Source of the DNA: Apophysomyces variabilis
Taxonomy: Eukaryota; Mucoromycota; Mucoromycetes; Mucorales; Mucoraceae
Direction of reading: 5' to 3'
NCBI GenBank assembly: GCA_002749535.1
Contig: MZZL01000032.1
Span: 74,489 to 138,488 of the forward strand
Length of the DNA stretch: 64,000 nt
In this document: in pieces, positions 10,693-21,940 of the stretch
Numbering within the stretch: position 1 is the stretch's first letter
Layout: each line of letters opens with the position of its first letter
Notes under the pieces: model-generated
The model's input: only the letters and a program-made list of their open reading frames with translations
Told to the model about the DNA's origin: nothing
Databases searched by the model: none
Position numbers and translations under genes: made by a program

Positions 10693-12031
10693 ATGCTCAC
10701 ACGCTTATTACCTCATCAACTGCAATCTCCTTACAGAAAGCAATCCGAACGAAAACACATCCCTAAATACCCACAGACTTCATCTATTAACGGGGAGGAA
10801 GAGGAAGTCTCTACTTTCCTCAATCTGGATAAGGTCGTACAGCAATATGGGACTCGACCAGAGCTTCTGGAGTTGATCCTTTCCAGTAAAGTGGAAGAAG
10901 ATAGACGACGGGCAGAAGAAGCAAAGTTACGTCGTAAGGAAATCGATTACCTTCTCCACCAACATCAGCAGGATACAGACGATCACGCTTGGCAGCCCAC
11001 CAAAAAACACTTAGCCAGAAATAGACCATCGTTACCGGCACTCGGCAAACTACACCAAAATGACGACCGAGCAACACTCCCTCGTCTATCCGTCCCCTCC
11101 CCGCCAAGACATCGCAAACTACCAAACCCAATCTATTCCGCCACAAACCCAATATCATCTCTAGTCGCCGAACCATCAGCAGATAGCAGCCGAACAGAGC
11201 AGGTCTCTCAACGTCGAAATAGTAACACAACCAATAACACCAACAACAATAATAGTCGTGCTATACAAATGCTTCTAACGCCACCTCACCCCACCCCATC
11301 TTCCGCCATTCTCCCTCCTTTATCCTCCGCCACCGCTCTCCCTGGCCAGCCTCGGTCTCTCCCGTCCCATCCATTTCCCTCAAGGTAACATAATGGGATA
11401 ACCATTTTCCCAATACTCACGCTTATCTTCTTTATATCTACAGATCTTTTTCGGAGCAATCCACTAGCAAGCGCCAGTATACATCTTCGGACGATGATAG
11501 TGAAGATGAAGACCAGCTGGAGCGTGGCAAACCCTTCAGCACCGGTCTGGCACCGCCATCGCCTCCCAGTGAATCGTTGATACTCAAACAACAGCATCCT
11601 CCTCCTCTTCCTTCACATCAACATCATGGAAAGATACCTATTCCTCCTGTACATACGCGACCCAACAAGCGCCGACGAAGGGAAATGCAGGCCATTACCA
11701 CCATCATTGAAACACGCGAGTTTCCCTACAATGACGATTACCTATGGAAAAATAATGGCAATACAGTCCACAAAAAGTCTGGCCACAAAAGCATATACTA
11801 CAAATGTTCTAATAGCGCCAAGGTAAAACAAAAAAAAGAAAAAAATAACCTACATGAACAATCTGTCTTTTTCTTTACTTATCAAGCATGGCCTTTTTTC
11901 TTTCTTTAAAAAAATAGGGTTGTCCTGTAAACAAGACAGTGACATTCAAGGGCGATGGGGAATATTTAATCAAATATCGCGGCGAGCATCTCAAGGAATG
12001 CAGCCGTATCAAGCGTATTGTTGATGTTTGA
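10693..12031 (+). CDS. WRKY/GCM1-superfamily zinc-finger protein
   Basis: Three exons (10693-11384, 11444-11822, 11918-12031) give 394 residues. Residues about 48-90 form a charged helical segment rich in Glu/Arg/Lys. A long low-complexity region (Pro, Asn, Ser) follows, with an acidic Ser/Asp cluster near residue 245. The C-terminal 65 residues resemble a WRKY finger: DDYLWKNNG stands where plants have the W-R-K-Y strand, followed by YYKC, GCPVNKTV and YRGEHLKEC. Potential zinc ligands are Cys-x6-Cys-x21-His-x3-Cys. The second intron falls inside the Cys-x6-Cys loop, just before the GC. WRKY, GCM1 and FLYWCH fingers form one superfamily found in transcription factors and transposases. This looks like a transcription-factor architecture, because no transposase core is present. 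DNA-binding activity is inferred. Confidence 0.7.
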
Positions 12032-13473
12032 CTTTTTCAAAGGACACAAGAAAACTGTATTGATAACCGAAAGTACCTCTTGGAAAGAAAGAATTCAAAG
12101 GCAATATATTAACACCATCTTGTAAATAAAAGAAGATTAAACCCTAAATATGGGTGACTTTAAATAACCAACTATGCCTATCATACAACATCACTATCTG
12201 ATTTGCCTTCCTTTTCCTTTTGATTATCCTATGGTTTTATAAGTATTCCACCTATAGTTCGACAATAAGCTTGGTTGTGAATTTCCGAAGTAGACTGATG
12301 AGTTCTTTTGCTATGCCAAGGTAAAAATTTGTAGGCAAGCAGGCTCTTTGGTATGTTCATATGACTAAATAATGCTGAAGGTTTAAATATTTCGTTATTT
12401 ACTCTCGCTAATTTCTTTTGTTGCACGTGAGCCCCTGCATGCCATTTATCATATATACAAAGATATCAATCTTTTCGTTATTCGATTGTCATGCCCTTGA
12501 CAGGTTCCCTCCACCGATCCTTTAAATTGCATGTGATATTCAATGTATTAGTCAGAAATGAAGTAAATGAAATACCATTAAATGATAACACAAAAAGAAC
12601 GAGGAGATTAAGGCAATTCAACCAAATCACTGTAAAAGGGGGAGACAGGGCGAACAAGTCATTAAGAAATGTCAAGAGCAACGATTTGTCATTATCTCTC
12701 CTGGGCGTTGCTTTATTACCCTACTTAGCATCCTTACTCAAACCAGCCTCAAGGTTTAGATGGGCTTATCACCAAGGAACAATTTATAGAATACAGCATC
12801 CTTGTATCTTCCAATACGTCTAACTCACACTTAGTCAGACTTACTGTAGAATTGATGTTTACATTCCTTTGGTTTTTCTTCTTAAAAAAAAGGTGTTCTT
12901 GGACGATGGATAAGAAAACGCTGTTTTAGTTTAGTGCAGAGACAGGGGGACCAGAATGGGGGGGGTTGAGGAGGGAAAAGCAATGGAACGAAAATTTGTC
13001 CATAAATCTTTGATAACTGACCTCCCTAGATAAAACTCTGCCCTTTGATATGTATAAAAGGCAAACAATCCAATAAGAAAGAAGAGGGCGATGTATACAT
13101 ACTGCCTTCTCTGTTTGTGTCTGTCTGTCTTTTTCTTTTCATCTTGATTTGTTTACGCGTAGCTTTTTCAAGAACCCTAGTTTTCCAATCTCCATAATGA
13201 AACAATTATAAACGAGACAGCCAAAGTTATGTTTGCTCTCATTTTGTCCATTTGACTTTTTACAAGCTTGGGGAGGGCCTATCTGCCGGAATTTGAAAGT
13301 CCCAGCCACTAGTTATTTGAAAGCAGTAGTTCATCACCTTCCCCCCTTTCCCTCCTTGTAAAATAGTGCGCAACAACAAAAAAAGAAAAGAAAAAAAAGA
13401 AAACTAGAATACCCTCTCATCTTCTCATTAGAACTGAACCGTAGCAGTCAACCCACAAACACAAAGGTATACC
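12032..13473. other. Intergenic, with a TATA-like box
   Basis: About 1.4 kb between two plus-strand genes. AATAAA-type signals near 12124 suit the 3' end of the upstream gene. TGTATAAAAGG at about 13051-13061 is TATA-like, but it lies some 420 bases before the next start codon. A purine-rich AAAAGAAAAG run precedes that start (13380-13405). No gene is supported. Confidence 0.45.
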
Positions 13474-15206
13474 ATGACCACAGAAGACATATCCCCACCA
13501 GCAACTCCACCCAGTCATAATAGGTTGCTGCAACGGCAACAGATACTACCTTCCTTTGATAATATCAACAATCGAAACTTCACCACGACTGCACCTTGCG
13601 ATGCCCTGATTACAGACAAAGAAAAAGACAGTTTATATCGTCTCAAAGCAGCATTCCAACAGTTACCATCCCAACAGAAATTATACCTCCTACTCGACAT
13701 TGTGAATTCATGCGACAATTCACAATTGGCCTACTTGAACAGTCTGATTGCGCCACGGCTAAAGGTCGACTTTTTAAAAGAATTACCTATCGAAATATCG
13801 TTGCATATCCTCTCTTTCATCGATGATCCAAAAACGCTGGGTCGGATTGGCTGTGTTTCCATATTTTGGAACTCCCTTTTGAAAGATGAAGCAACATGGA
13901 AAGCGTTATGCATGAAACATCAATATCGGCGTCGCAATTCGAGTATATGCGGGGGTCAGTTGATGGATCCACCTAGCCAACGTTCGCAATTCTCCTATAG
14001 AGAATACTTTAAGCACAAATACAGTATTGCCGCTGCATGGGCCCAAGGAGGACACATCAAAGTGGTGGAAGATGGATTCGGTCGTGGCCTCGTGACTTCA
14101 CTCCAGTTTGACAATAAATACATAGTCGTTGGATGTGATAATAATCGAATCGAAGTCTTCTCCACCAGTACAGGCAGGAAGATTCGAACATTGGAAGGTC
14201 ATGAAGGCGGCGTATGGGCACTCCAATTCAAAGGTGGAGAAAACGAGAATGATCCAGATCGCGTCTTGGTCTCAGGAGGTTGTGATCGGTAAGTTTAATA
14301 GCGCCAAGACAAAAAAAACCAAAAGTGTGTGTGTGAATCGGGAGGGCAATGCTATCTATTTGAAGAAAAAGCACAGATCAAACCGTTTTGCCTTTCTCTA
14401 TTTGATCTAGTGATGTGCGCGTATGGGATCTCGATACAGGTCTGCTTCGCTATGTTCTGCACGGCCATTCATCGACGATACGTTGTTTGAAGATGCGAGA
14501 TAAGACGGTTGCAGTGACGGGATCGCGCGATGGCACCATGCGTGTATGGAACATCGAACAAGGAGTCCTACTACATGTGCTTTCGGGCCATCGGGCCAGT
14601 GTTCGCTGTCTTGATATTGCTGGCAATATTGTTGTTTCTGGTTCCTACGATTCCACTGCGCGTGTCTGGGATATACAGTCCGGTCAATGTCTTCATGTGC
14701 TCAATGGCCATGAATCCCATCTTTATTCTATTGTGACGGATGGTCATAAAGTGGTTACCGGATCACTGGATTCCCATATTGGTGTATGGTCTGTGGAAAC
14801 GGGCCAATGCCTGGCGCTTCTCCGCGGCCACACTTCGCTCGTCGGCCATTTGCAGTTATCGGGCACCACCCTAGTGAGCGGAGGTTCAGATGGCTGCCTA
14901 CGTGTATGGGATCTTCAGCGATATGAATGTGTTCACCAAATTTCCGCCCATGATAACTCTGTCAGCTGCGTCCAGTTTGATGATCGCCGCATGTTAAGCT
15001 CAGGCAATGACGGAAGGATCAAGCTCTGGGACGTGAAGCAAGGACGTATGATACGACTTTTCACCAGAACGGCCAAGACAGTATGGAAGTTGCAATTTAA
15101 TGATACCAAGGCTGTGGTCTTAATGCAGCGGAAATTACCCAACCATACCACCGACATTGGAACTGTCATGGAGATCCATGATTTCGATGTGGCAGATACC
15201 CAATGA
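13474..15206 (+). CDS. F-box/WD40 protein, Cdc4/Fbw7-like SCF substrate receptor
   Basis: Two exons (13474-14288, 14411-15206) give 536 residues. Residues about 50-97 look like the dimerization helix region found just before the F-box in Cdc4/Fbw7/beta-TrCP. The F-box is at about 99-145 (LPIEISLHILSFI, then a W-N/W-K helix pair). A short linker leads to WD40 repeats from about 195 to 530, with clear GH...WD units such as VWDLDTG, VWNIEQG and VWDIQSG. Proteins of this plan hold phosphorylated substrates for ubiquitination by Skp1-cullin-1-Rbx1. A cullin-1 gene lies about 10 kb away, which is probably coincidence. Mucoralean fungi often have several such paralogues, so orthology to Cdc4, Pop1 or Met30 cannot be fixed here. 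The start gives a disordered, Pro-rich N-terminus, as is usual. Confidence 0.9.
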
Positions 15207-15950
15207 TACCAACAACAAAAAAATCCCTCCACAATGAAAGTGTCATTTCTTCTTGCTTTTATCAACCATCCAACTTATATTATCCACTATTTCCATTCTC
15301 TCTCTCTCTCTCTTTTATCCTCTTCCTCTCCCCCCCCAGCTCATTTTCTCTTTGCTATTGCATTCAAACTCTTTCTTTGCGCTTAGCTCATTCAAGCATT
15401 AAAATATCTTTTAACTCTCTCTCTCTCTATATCCAGCAGAAACAAAAGCAAGACATGGTTAAACACATTAATAATGATCTTCATCATTTCCGTTTTTGTA
15501 CTTTGCTTGAAACTTTGGTTCATGAAGGTTGGCGGTGACAATGGATTCTGTGTTTGCAAGGGTTCATGTCCTATTCTATTGCGCCATATCAGATCGTCGC
15601 ATAAACCCATTCTTTCAATATGATACCGCTAGACCCTTCCCCTTTTCTTACATCTTGCTAGCCAATCAGAGAGCATTCCATTCTTGTTTCCCGCCATCCG
15701 TGTTGTGGTACATATATACATGTTACATTTGGAGTTAGCATTTAATCAGTGATTCTCTGATGGTATTCAGTCCCACGACAAGCTGAAAGCTATCAGCGCG
15801 GGTTCCATCATTGTATGGGTTCTCCGACAAGGGCCAAAGGAAAGATGGCGACAATGAAGGTTTTTCTTTTTTCGTTCAATTAGCCATGCCTTTTTTTCCT
15901 ATGGCTGTGGCATGGGAAAGACGCTATTTTATTATTATTATTATTTCATA
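15207..15950. other. Region between converging genes, with CT and TTA repeats
   Basis: Holds the 3' ends of the F-box gene (plus) and the small GPI-type gene (minus). There is a (CT)n run at 15296-15313, a shorter one at 15415-15428 and a TTA repeat at about 15930-15945. No gene is supported. Confidence 0.5.
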
Positions 15951-16356
15951 TTAAGCTAGCGTAGCGAAAAAAGTGACGATGGAAAGAGCTAACAAGACGG
16001 CACCTCCTTGAACAGATAAAGCGGAGCCGGTATTACCAGTCCTAGTTGTGGTGTTGGTTGGCGAGGCAGCTATGGAAGAGGCCTTGGAGTTAAGGGAGCT
16101 CAAAATGGACGCAGCACCATTTGACGTGGTAGCGGATGTAGCAGAAGAGGTCATCATACCAGAGGGACTTGTTCCGCTTGTCATGGTTCCCATACCCGTA
16201 CCAAGAGAGGCTATAACAACAAGAAGAAGAGAAGGTTAATCAGATTGCTTTCTTTGTTTCTTCTTTACTTTGTGTAATCATGATAGGCGATCCATTCTGT
16301 GCTTGAACAAAGACCAAGCAGGCAGCGACCAAGGAAGCAACAATCCAATATTTCAT
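15951..16356 (-). CDS. Small secreted Ser/Thr-rich protein with GPI-type tail
   Basis: Exon 1 is 16356-16269 and exon 2 is 16210-15951, giving 115 residues. The N-terminus is a classic signal peptide (MKYWIVASLVAACLVFVQA, likely cut after QA). The middle is almost entirely Ser, Thr, Gly, Ala and Asn, suited to dense O-glycosylation. The C-terminus is a small-residue stretch followed by about 18 hydrophobic residues ending the protein, the pattern of a GPI-attachment signal. It is thus probably a cell-wall or plasma-membrane surface protein. The subtilase gene ends 222 bases upstream on the same strand and has the same kind of tail. No catalytic domain is present. Confidence 0.75.
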
Positions 16357-16577
16357 CGTTGAAAAGAAAAAATATGCAAAAGAGAAGAGAAAAACAAGAG
16401 AAACAAATGCGATTTCGATTTATAGCGAAATTTTTTTTTTACGTTTGAGTTTTGGAGGAACCCATGCTAAAACAAGAACAACGACTCTAATAGCAAGAAA
16501 CACAAAAAGGTAAGAGATGTGGGAGGGAGGGAAAGAGGAATGAGGTCATAACTCCGTCAATGATAAAACATACAAAG

Positions 16578-18512
16578 TTAGAAAAGGAGCGATAAAGTGG
16601 ATGCAATGAAGAAAGGAAGAAGCAATAAGAACAATGGCGGGCTTACTAGAGGAGCGTGATTGAGTAATTGACCAAAGATCCAAAACTGCTGGCCATCCAT
16701 GGGATGCGTGTATACTATATTCACCAAGGTTTTCCCTCCAGAATAGGTGTCATAGCCTCGTACATGGTAACCATCTGTCACAGCATTATCAAGTACTGTC
16801 TTGTTTGGATTGTTGTCGGTATTCTGTATTTCGAATTCCTGGGTAATTAAGCTTGACGTGTGTTTGATATGACCTAGTAATTGTGCTGGGGTATAATTTC
16901 GTTGTGAAAGATAAAGAGCCATAGCACCTGTAACGTCTGTCGTATGTGTCGGGTAATAATTTTTTTTTGTTGTTCACTTAGGTTAGAAAAGATAACTTCT
17001 GAAAGCAGAACAGAAACCTACGAGGTGCTGCCATAGAAGTGCCCGACATGGTATGGGTTGCATCTGTTCCAGTGTGCCAAATCGATTTAATGTTTGTTCC
17101 AGGTGCAAATCTAACAGTTTTCAGAAACAAGAAAATCAGCGAAACAGTCTCTTTTTCTTTTCTTTTCTTGTCTTACACATCAACACATCGACCAAAGTTG
17201 GAGTAGTACGCGACGGAGTCATCACTATCAATGGCACCTACAGTGATCGCACCGGGTGCTGATCCGGGGGAGTACAAACATGCATCTTCACCATAATTGC
17301 CGGCTAAACACGACGGAAAAACAGTCCGTTGTTAGGTTAGACCATTTGTTTTGGTTTTTTTCCCTTCAGAAACAAACTGTTGTTTCTACTTTTTTTTTTC
17401 CCTACCAGCAATAGTAAAGTGAAGCCCGAGGCCAATGGCTTGTTCAATAGCATCATTGGTCGCTTGACTATACTTGGCACCCAGAGAAAGACTTGATAAA
17501 TTCAAGGAGAACTTTAATTATTGTGCATTCTTGTTTTTCTGTGTTTTACATTGTTTAAACTTACTTGACTATGGTTTTGGTTGAATTATTCTGCATATGT
17601 TGTTGAACAACATATTCTAAACCGGCCAATAAGTCCGATAATCTGCCATAGCCTTGATCATCCAAGGTTTTTACAGAAACCACTTGAGCTTCTTTCGCAA
17701 CGCCATAGCGAGTTCCGCAGCAAACACCAGCAACAAAGGTGCCATGGCCATTATTGTCCTCGGGAGTGCTGCCAACAAACGTCTTGCCGATGGTGACACG
17801 GTCTTTCAAATCTTCATGATCGGCGAAGACACCTGTGTCTAGGATATAAACCGTAACACCTTCACCCTATAAACAAAAGGAAAATAACGGGGAAGATTAA
17901 GTTTTCTATGTTCAGTTGTTTTCTGAATCGTAACTCACCTGTTTCATGGCAAAACGATACTGTTGATCTGTGCCTGACCGTTGATCAATGCGATCGAGGC
18001 CCTAGAAAAAGAAAAGGAAATAGAACGAATTAGATTTGGAGAATATAACCAAAAACGTTTTTTTTCTTTTCTTTAGTAACCATTAAAAGAAAAAAAAAAG
18101 AAATCTGATAATATTTTACCCAGCTCGGAGGATTGGTTTGGACCATTTCTTGGAGCGAGAATATCTCATCCTTTGCCCAATAATGAACAACATCGTGTAG
18201 AGGTTCGTCCGTGGTCTGAATTGAGGCAGTCATCATCGCCTCGAATGGTTCTGATTGAAACTCCCCTGCGTACCAGCGGAATTGACCGATGGACGAATAA
18301 TTCGTGAGAGGGTCTTCTTCTTTGCGTAAATGTTGAAATAATTGAATATGGCTGGTAATTGCATGATCGGGTACGTCTGGCTTCAGAACAACGATATATC
18401 GATCCGTATCATTCAAGATAGGGACGGCTGGTAAGACATCGTCGGTATTACTGCTCTTTGCGGGTAGAAAAGAGATCACTGCTAGAATAAAAAATAAAGT
18501 GATCCACAGCAT
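16578..18512 (-). CDS. Proteinase K-type subtilisin-like serine protease with GPI-like tail
   Basis: Seven exons (18512-18120, 18001-17939, 17866-17565, 17491-17406, 17303-17177, 17110-17022, 16936-16578) join in phase to give 472 residues. There is a signal peptide ([18 protein letters not shown]) and an I9-type inhibitor propeptide (about residues 40-125, starting DRYIVVLKP). The catalytic domain carries Asp in [11 protein letters not shown], His in NGHGTFVAG, the oxyanion Asn in AAGNYGED and Ser in GTSMAAPHVTG. All four key residues are present, so it should be active. The C-terminus after the catalytic domain ends in about 20 hydrophobic residues, like a GPI-attachment signal, which would keep the enzyme at the cell surface. 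Family S8 proteases of this type degrade external protein or process surface proteins. An (AAT)n run lies directly before the start codon. Confidence 0.92.
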
Positions 18513-18707
18513 ATTATTGTTATTATTATTATTGTAAAGGAAAGAACATGTCGGTGAGGAGAGGAAAAGAGGGGAAAAGGAAGAGAAATGGTTCACCGTG
18601 AACCTCACCAAAGAGAGATGGAGGACGGAATTAATGAATGGTGACACAATTGTAGATTTGGTTCGAATTTTTGCCTGATAGTTGCACAACCACATGTTGT
18701 AAATGGT

Positions 18708-18723
18708 TTATATATATATATAA
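18708..18723 (-). promoter_or_regulatory. TATA-like run upstream of the subtilase gene
   Basis: A (TA)n tract about 200 bases upstream of the subtilase start codon on the minus strand. It is a plausible TATA element, supported only by composition and position. Confidence 0.3.
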
Positions 18724-20166
18724 AGGAGTTTTGCGGAACTTGACAGCTCTTGGCGTTTTGAAACGACAAAACGAAAAGAAAAAGATCGCTTGCTTATACA
18801 CTCTTTCCGGCAAGTGGCCTTGTATCGCAGTGAAAAATGTGTACAAAATCATTAGGTACAAAGCCACCTCGATAAACAAAGTCTCAGTTAATTGGCGTAG
18901 GTAATTTATTGCCAATGCGGGACCCAGTCGCTTTGCCGAAAAGGCTCATACATTGAACCTATCAGACCTTCCAAAAAAACGACTGCGCCCTTTTAAATTT
19001 ATGCGTCAAAGCCTTAGTGTCTTTCCGGAAGCAGAAGATAGAACGGCGAAGGTGAAGCTACACATGCAATTGCAAGTCCCACTAGTTATTATTATTATGA
19101 AAAAAAAAAGTTCGCTTTCATAAATAGTTTAACCCCTTGCGATCTTTTCATTGTTCGGAAGAATAGAGAGTGCAAACCTAAAATGAATTCGATCTCCTAT
19201 GGAAATGATATACTTTCATATATTTCAAGCTATGAATGACTGCATTCACTGTAATGGGATAACGTCAGGTAATAAAGCTGAATGCTATTATTTGAAACTT
19301 ACAGTGGCTGGAAAGCTGGAAAGGTTGCGTTCGGGGTCAATGGCAGTTTTGGGTTAAGAACTGCAAGGTTTGAATGACCGCAATGCTGTGTCTGAAAATG
19401 CATTAATGTATTTCCCGAGATGAATTCTACTTTTGCAACGTGCGACAAATAGCATGTTCAAAGGGATCTCAAAGCGAAGATACAAAATATTCATATAAAA
19501 ATACAATGGTCCAGAGGCACGCAGAGATGTCTATTGTAAGAAAGAGAAAGGATAGGCCATTCACGGTGTTCTTCCAAGGAAGGTTTTTATTGACCACGTT
19601 GCTGTTCGTGTTTACCGAGCATTTAAACCTGGATTATAGATAGCGTAGCATCCTCAAAGACCAGAGAAAAAAGTTTGACCTAGTTTTGAAGATGGATTAA
19701 AAGGTTTTCAGTGGGACTGCAGCTTGGAATAAAACGAGAAAATCAAAAGTAAAATGTCGCTTTTATCCTTCATTTCAGATCAACGTCCTTCTTACGATGC
19801 TAGTAGCTGCAATAGCCCGGTTGTTCTCTACTTGATTCAAGATGTTACCGGCTATTTGCCTTAAAATCTCACATCTCTCTCATCTCATGGTTAAAGAAAG
19901 GGAGAAAGGCGCTGCTCCTTTTTTGTGGTTCATCACACACATCATTTCAATGCCTCGCTCTTGCCCTCCTTTCTACTTCAAGGCGTATTTATATATTATG
20001 AGTTGTTTATGTCCATACTATCCTGAGAATACTGTATACAGCTTTACAAATAACAATAACAGCCTGTCATTGCATTTCTTCAGTATTTTGTTGCATTTCC
20101 AATAGTCTCTTCAAGCACTGAGAATAGGGTTTCGTACTTAGGCCAGGAGAATCTGCGTAAGCAGCT
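18724..20166. other. Intergenic, nothing recognised
   Basis: About 1.4 kb with short, featureless ORFs. No RNA gene or repeat could be supported, apart from small A runs and a TTA repeat near 19086. Confidence 0.5.
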
Positions 20167-20900
20167 TCAAAAATTACTTCCACGGTTGCTACAATATGTC
20201 TCCAATAAACCAATGCCTGACACGAAATGGGTGGGTGTGCGGTAGGATGGTGGGGAGGGGGGAAGGGAGAAGGCGGGCGCTGCGAAGCGAGCCGGGCAAG
20301 GCTGACCATCCTCAGACAACGGTGTCTTTATCTGTAAAAGCCGTGACAGGAAACTTTGATCTGCACGATCCGCTTTTTCCACCACTGCAGCATGTGAGAG
20401 AAAGTTATTTTGTTTCTCCGGATACCTAACAAGCAGTGAAGAGGCCGAAAAACAGGCATTAATCTGAATAGTCGTTGCTATACTATTGGGATGTGTTTGC
20501 TGGGTAACCTCGTCTCCATTTCTTGGGAAATAGTCAAACTGCGAAAAGTCCTTTGAGGAATTATAGCCATTTTGACTTTGCTTGAAGATACTTACTTTGC
20601 ATGTTTTTGCTTCGTTTTCATGACACATTATCTAACTTGCTTAGGCACTAACCATTCTCGGTGAGCCAATGAATGTTGTCTTACTATTCTGCCATGTTGC
20701 TGGGTAGGGCTTCCAACGCATAGGCCGTCCATTTCGCGACGGATATGTATAACTGCGTCGCTGCGATCAATGCACATTTGAATACTTATTCCTTCGTTAA
20801 TCAAGATAACATGAACCTGTGAAATATGAATATCTTAATACAAGCAATCACTCTACATACTGGACATGGAGATTTCGTTGACACTGTTGTCAGAAGAACG
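20167..20900 (-). other. Possible small minus-strand gene, unresolved
   Basis: Two open minus-strand segments look coding. One at about 20819-20645 (beginning VHVILINEG) has a good acceptor before it (TTTCACAG) and a GTATGT donor further upstream. The other is at 20628-20167, with a Pro-rich end. They can be linked by short introns, but no single model was convincing and no family was recognised. It could be a small gene or decayed sequence. Confidence 0.25.
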
Positions 20901-21129
20901 ATCCAGACTTTAAGATGAACAAAGCTACCTAAGCAATTACATAATACATAAGGAGAACAATTATGAGCAGTGTAATTGTTCGTTAAATGATCGACACATC
21001 AAATCTTTTTTGAGAATATTTAATGGCGATTCATCCAACAGTATTGATCATATTCAGAGGAGCGTCAGATGGTTTCCCTTGGTAACGGAAGAGATACCCA
21101 CATTCATTTATTACGGTCTTAATCATCAT

Positions 21130-21175
21130 GATCGAGTCATTTATGACAAAGCTATTCTGTCATAAATGATTGATC
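21130..21175. repeat. Near-perfect hairpin
   Basis: GATCGAGTCATTTATGACA at 21130-21148 is followed, after a 9-base loop, by its near-exact inverse at 21158-21175. The stem is about 18 bases with one mismatch and one bulge. It lies about 770 bases before the Fanzor remnant. It could be a terminator-like or element-end structure; its role is unknown. Confidence 0.6.
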
Positions 21176-21339
21176 GTATTCCTTCTTTTATTCCAATCTT
21201 CTTTTACACTTTTCTTCTTTAAGCTTCTTCTTACTTTTTCCTTCCGAATTTCAAGGAGATCCAAATAAATAGCGCAAATCAACAATGAAAAGAACAGGTA
21301 TGACGAAATGTATTGTACAAGAATGTCTTCTTAATGGCA

Positions 21340-21940
21340 ATGGCAGACGTAAGAAAACAGAAGTGTCATCACACTGATGAAGACGATAACGGAAGTATCG
21401 CTTTTATTAGCGATCCACTATTTTAAGATATTCTATTAGACACTCTTCCCAAAGTGGATCTTTCTCAAGTGTCATAGAGTACCGTGAAGTGGTTGAAGAC
21501 ATTCTGCGAACCAACTAGAGCTCCACCTGTCCGAAAGAAAAGAAAGAAGACCGATGAGGAGAAGGAGGCCGAGGTGAGGCGAAAAAAACCTGCAAAAATC
21601 GAAGAATCCTATAAAGTCTATATAACCGATCCCAACAAAAACTGCAAGACCTGAAAAATTTCCTCGCCAAGGACAATGCGATCACATTCTCGCCGTTCAA
21701 GCAGCCTGTGTCCAAGCCTTGTCGCATCCAAATCGGAAGATGCCAAAGAAGGATTAGGGGAATCGCCCCTACAGTACACAAGAAAGATCAGTTTGGCTGC
21801 GGTGTGTAGCGAAAACATAGTGCTTAGAATAAGAGACTTACAGACATCTATATGAAGTTACTGTTCTCTTTTTGTTGTGCTGAATTCTCACGCATGAAAT
21901 GTGATTTAGCTTTGACGCAAGAAACTGAGCTACTTTCTTC
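21340..21940. other. Decayed coding-like sequence before the Fanzor remnant
   Basis: A plus-strand frame at about 21517-21855 encodes a Lys/Arg/Glu-rich segment interrupted by a stop (about 21650). It may be the degenerate N-terminal part of the Fanzor element, but nothing in it is diagnostic. Confidence 0.3.

Noticed and set aside
12491..12823. A 110-codon plus-strand ORF after the WRKY-like gene
   Set aside because: No recognisable features; likely chance.
15296..15428. CT runs considered as a possible regulatory pyrimidine tract
   Set aside because: They lie between converging gene ends, so they are treated as microsatellite.
18655..18675. GGTTCGAAT, which resembles a tRNA T-loop
   Set aside because: No acceptor, D or anticodon stem can be formed around it.
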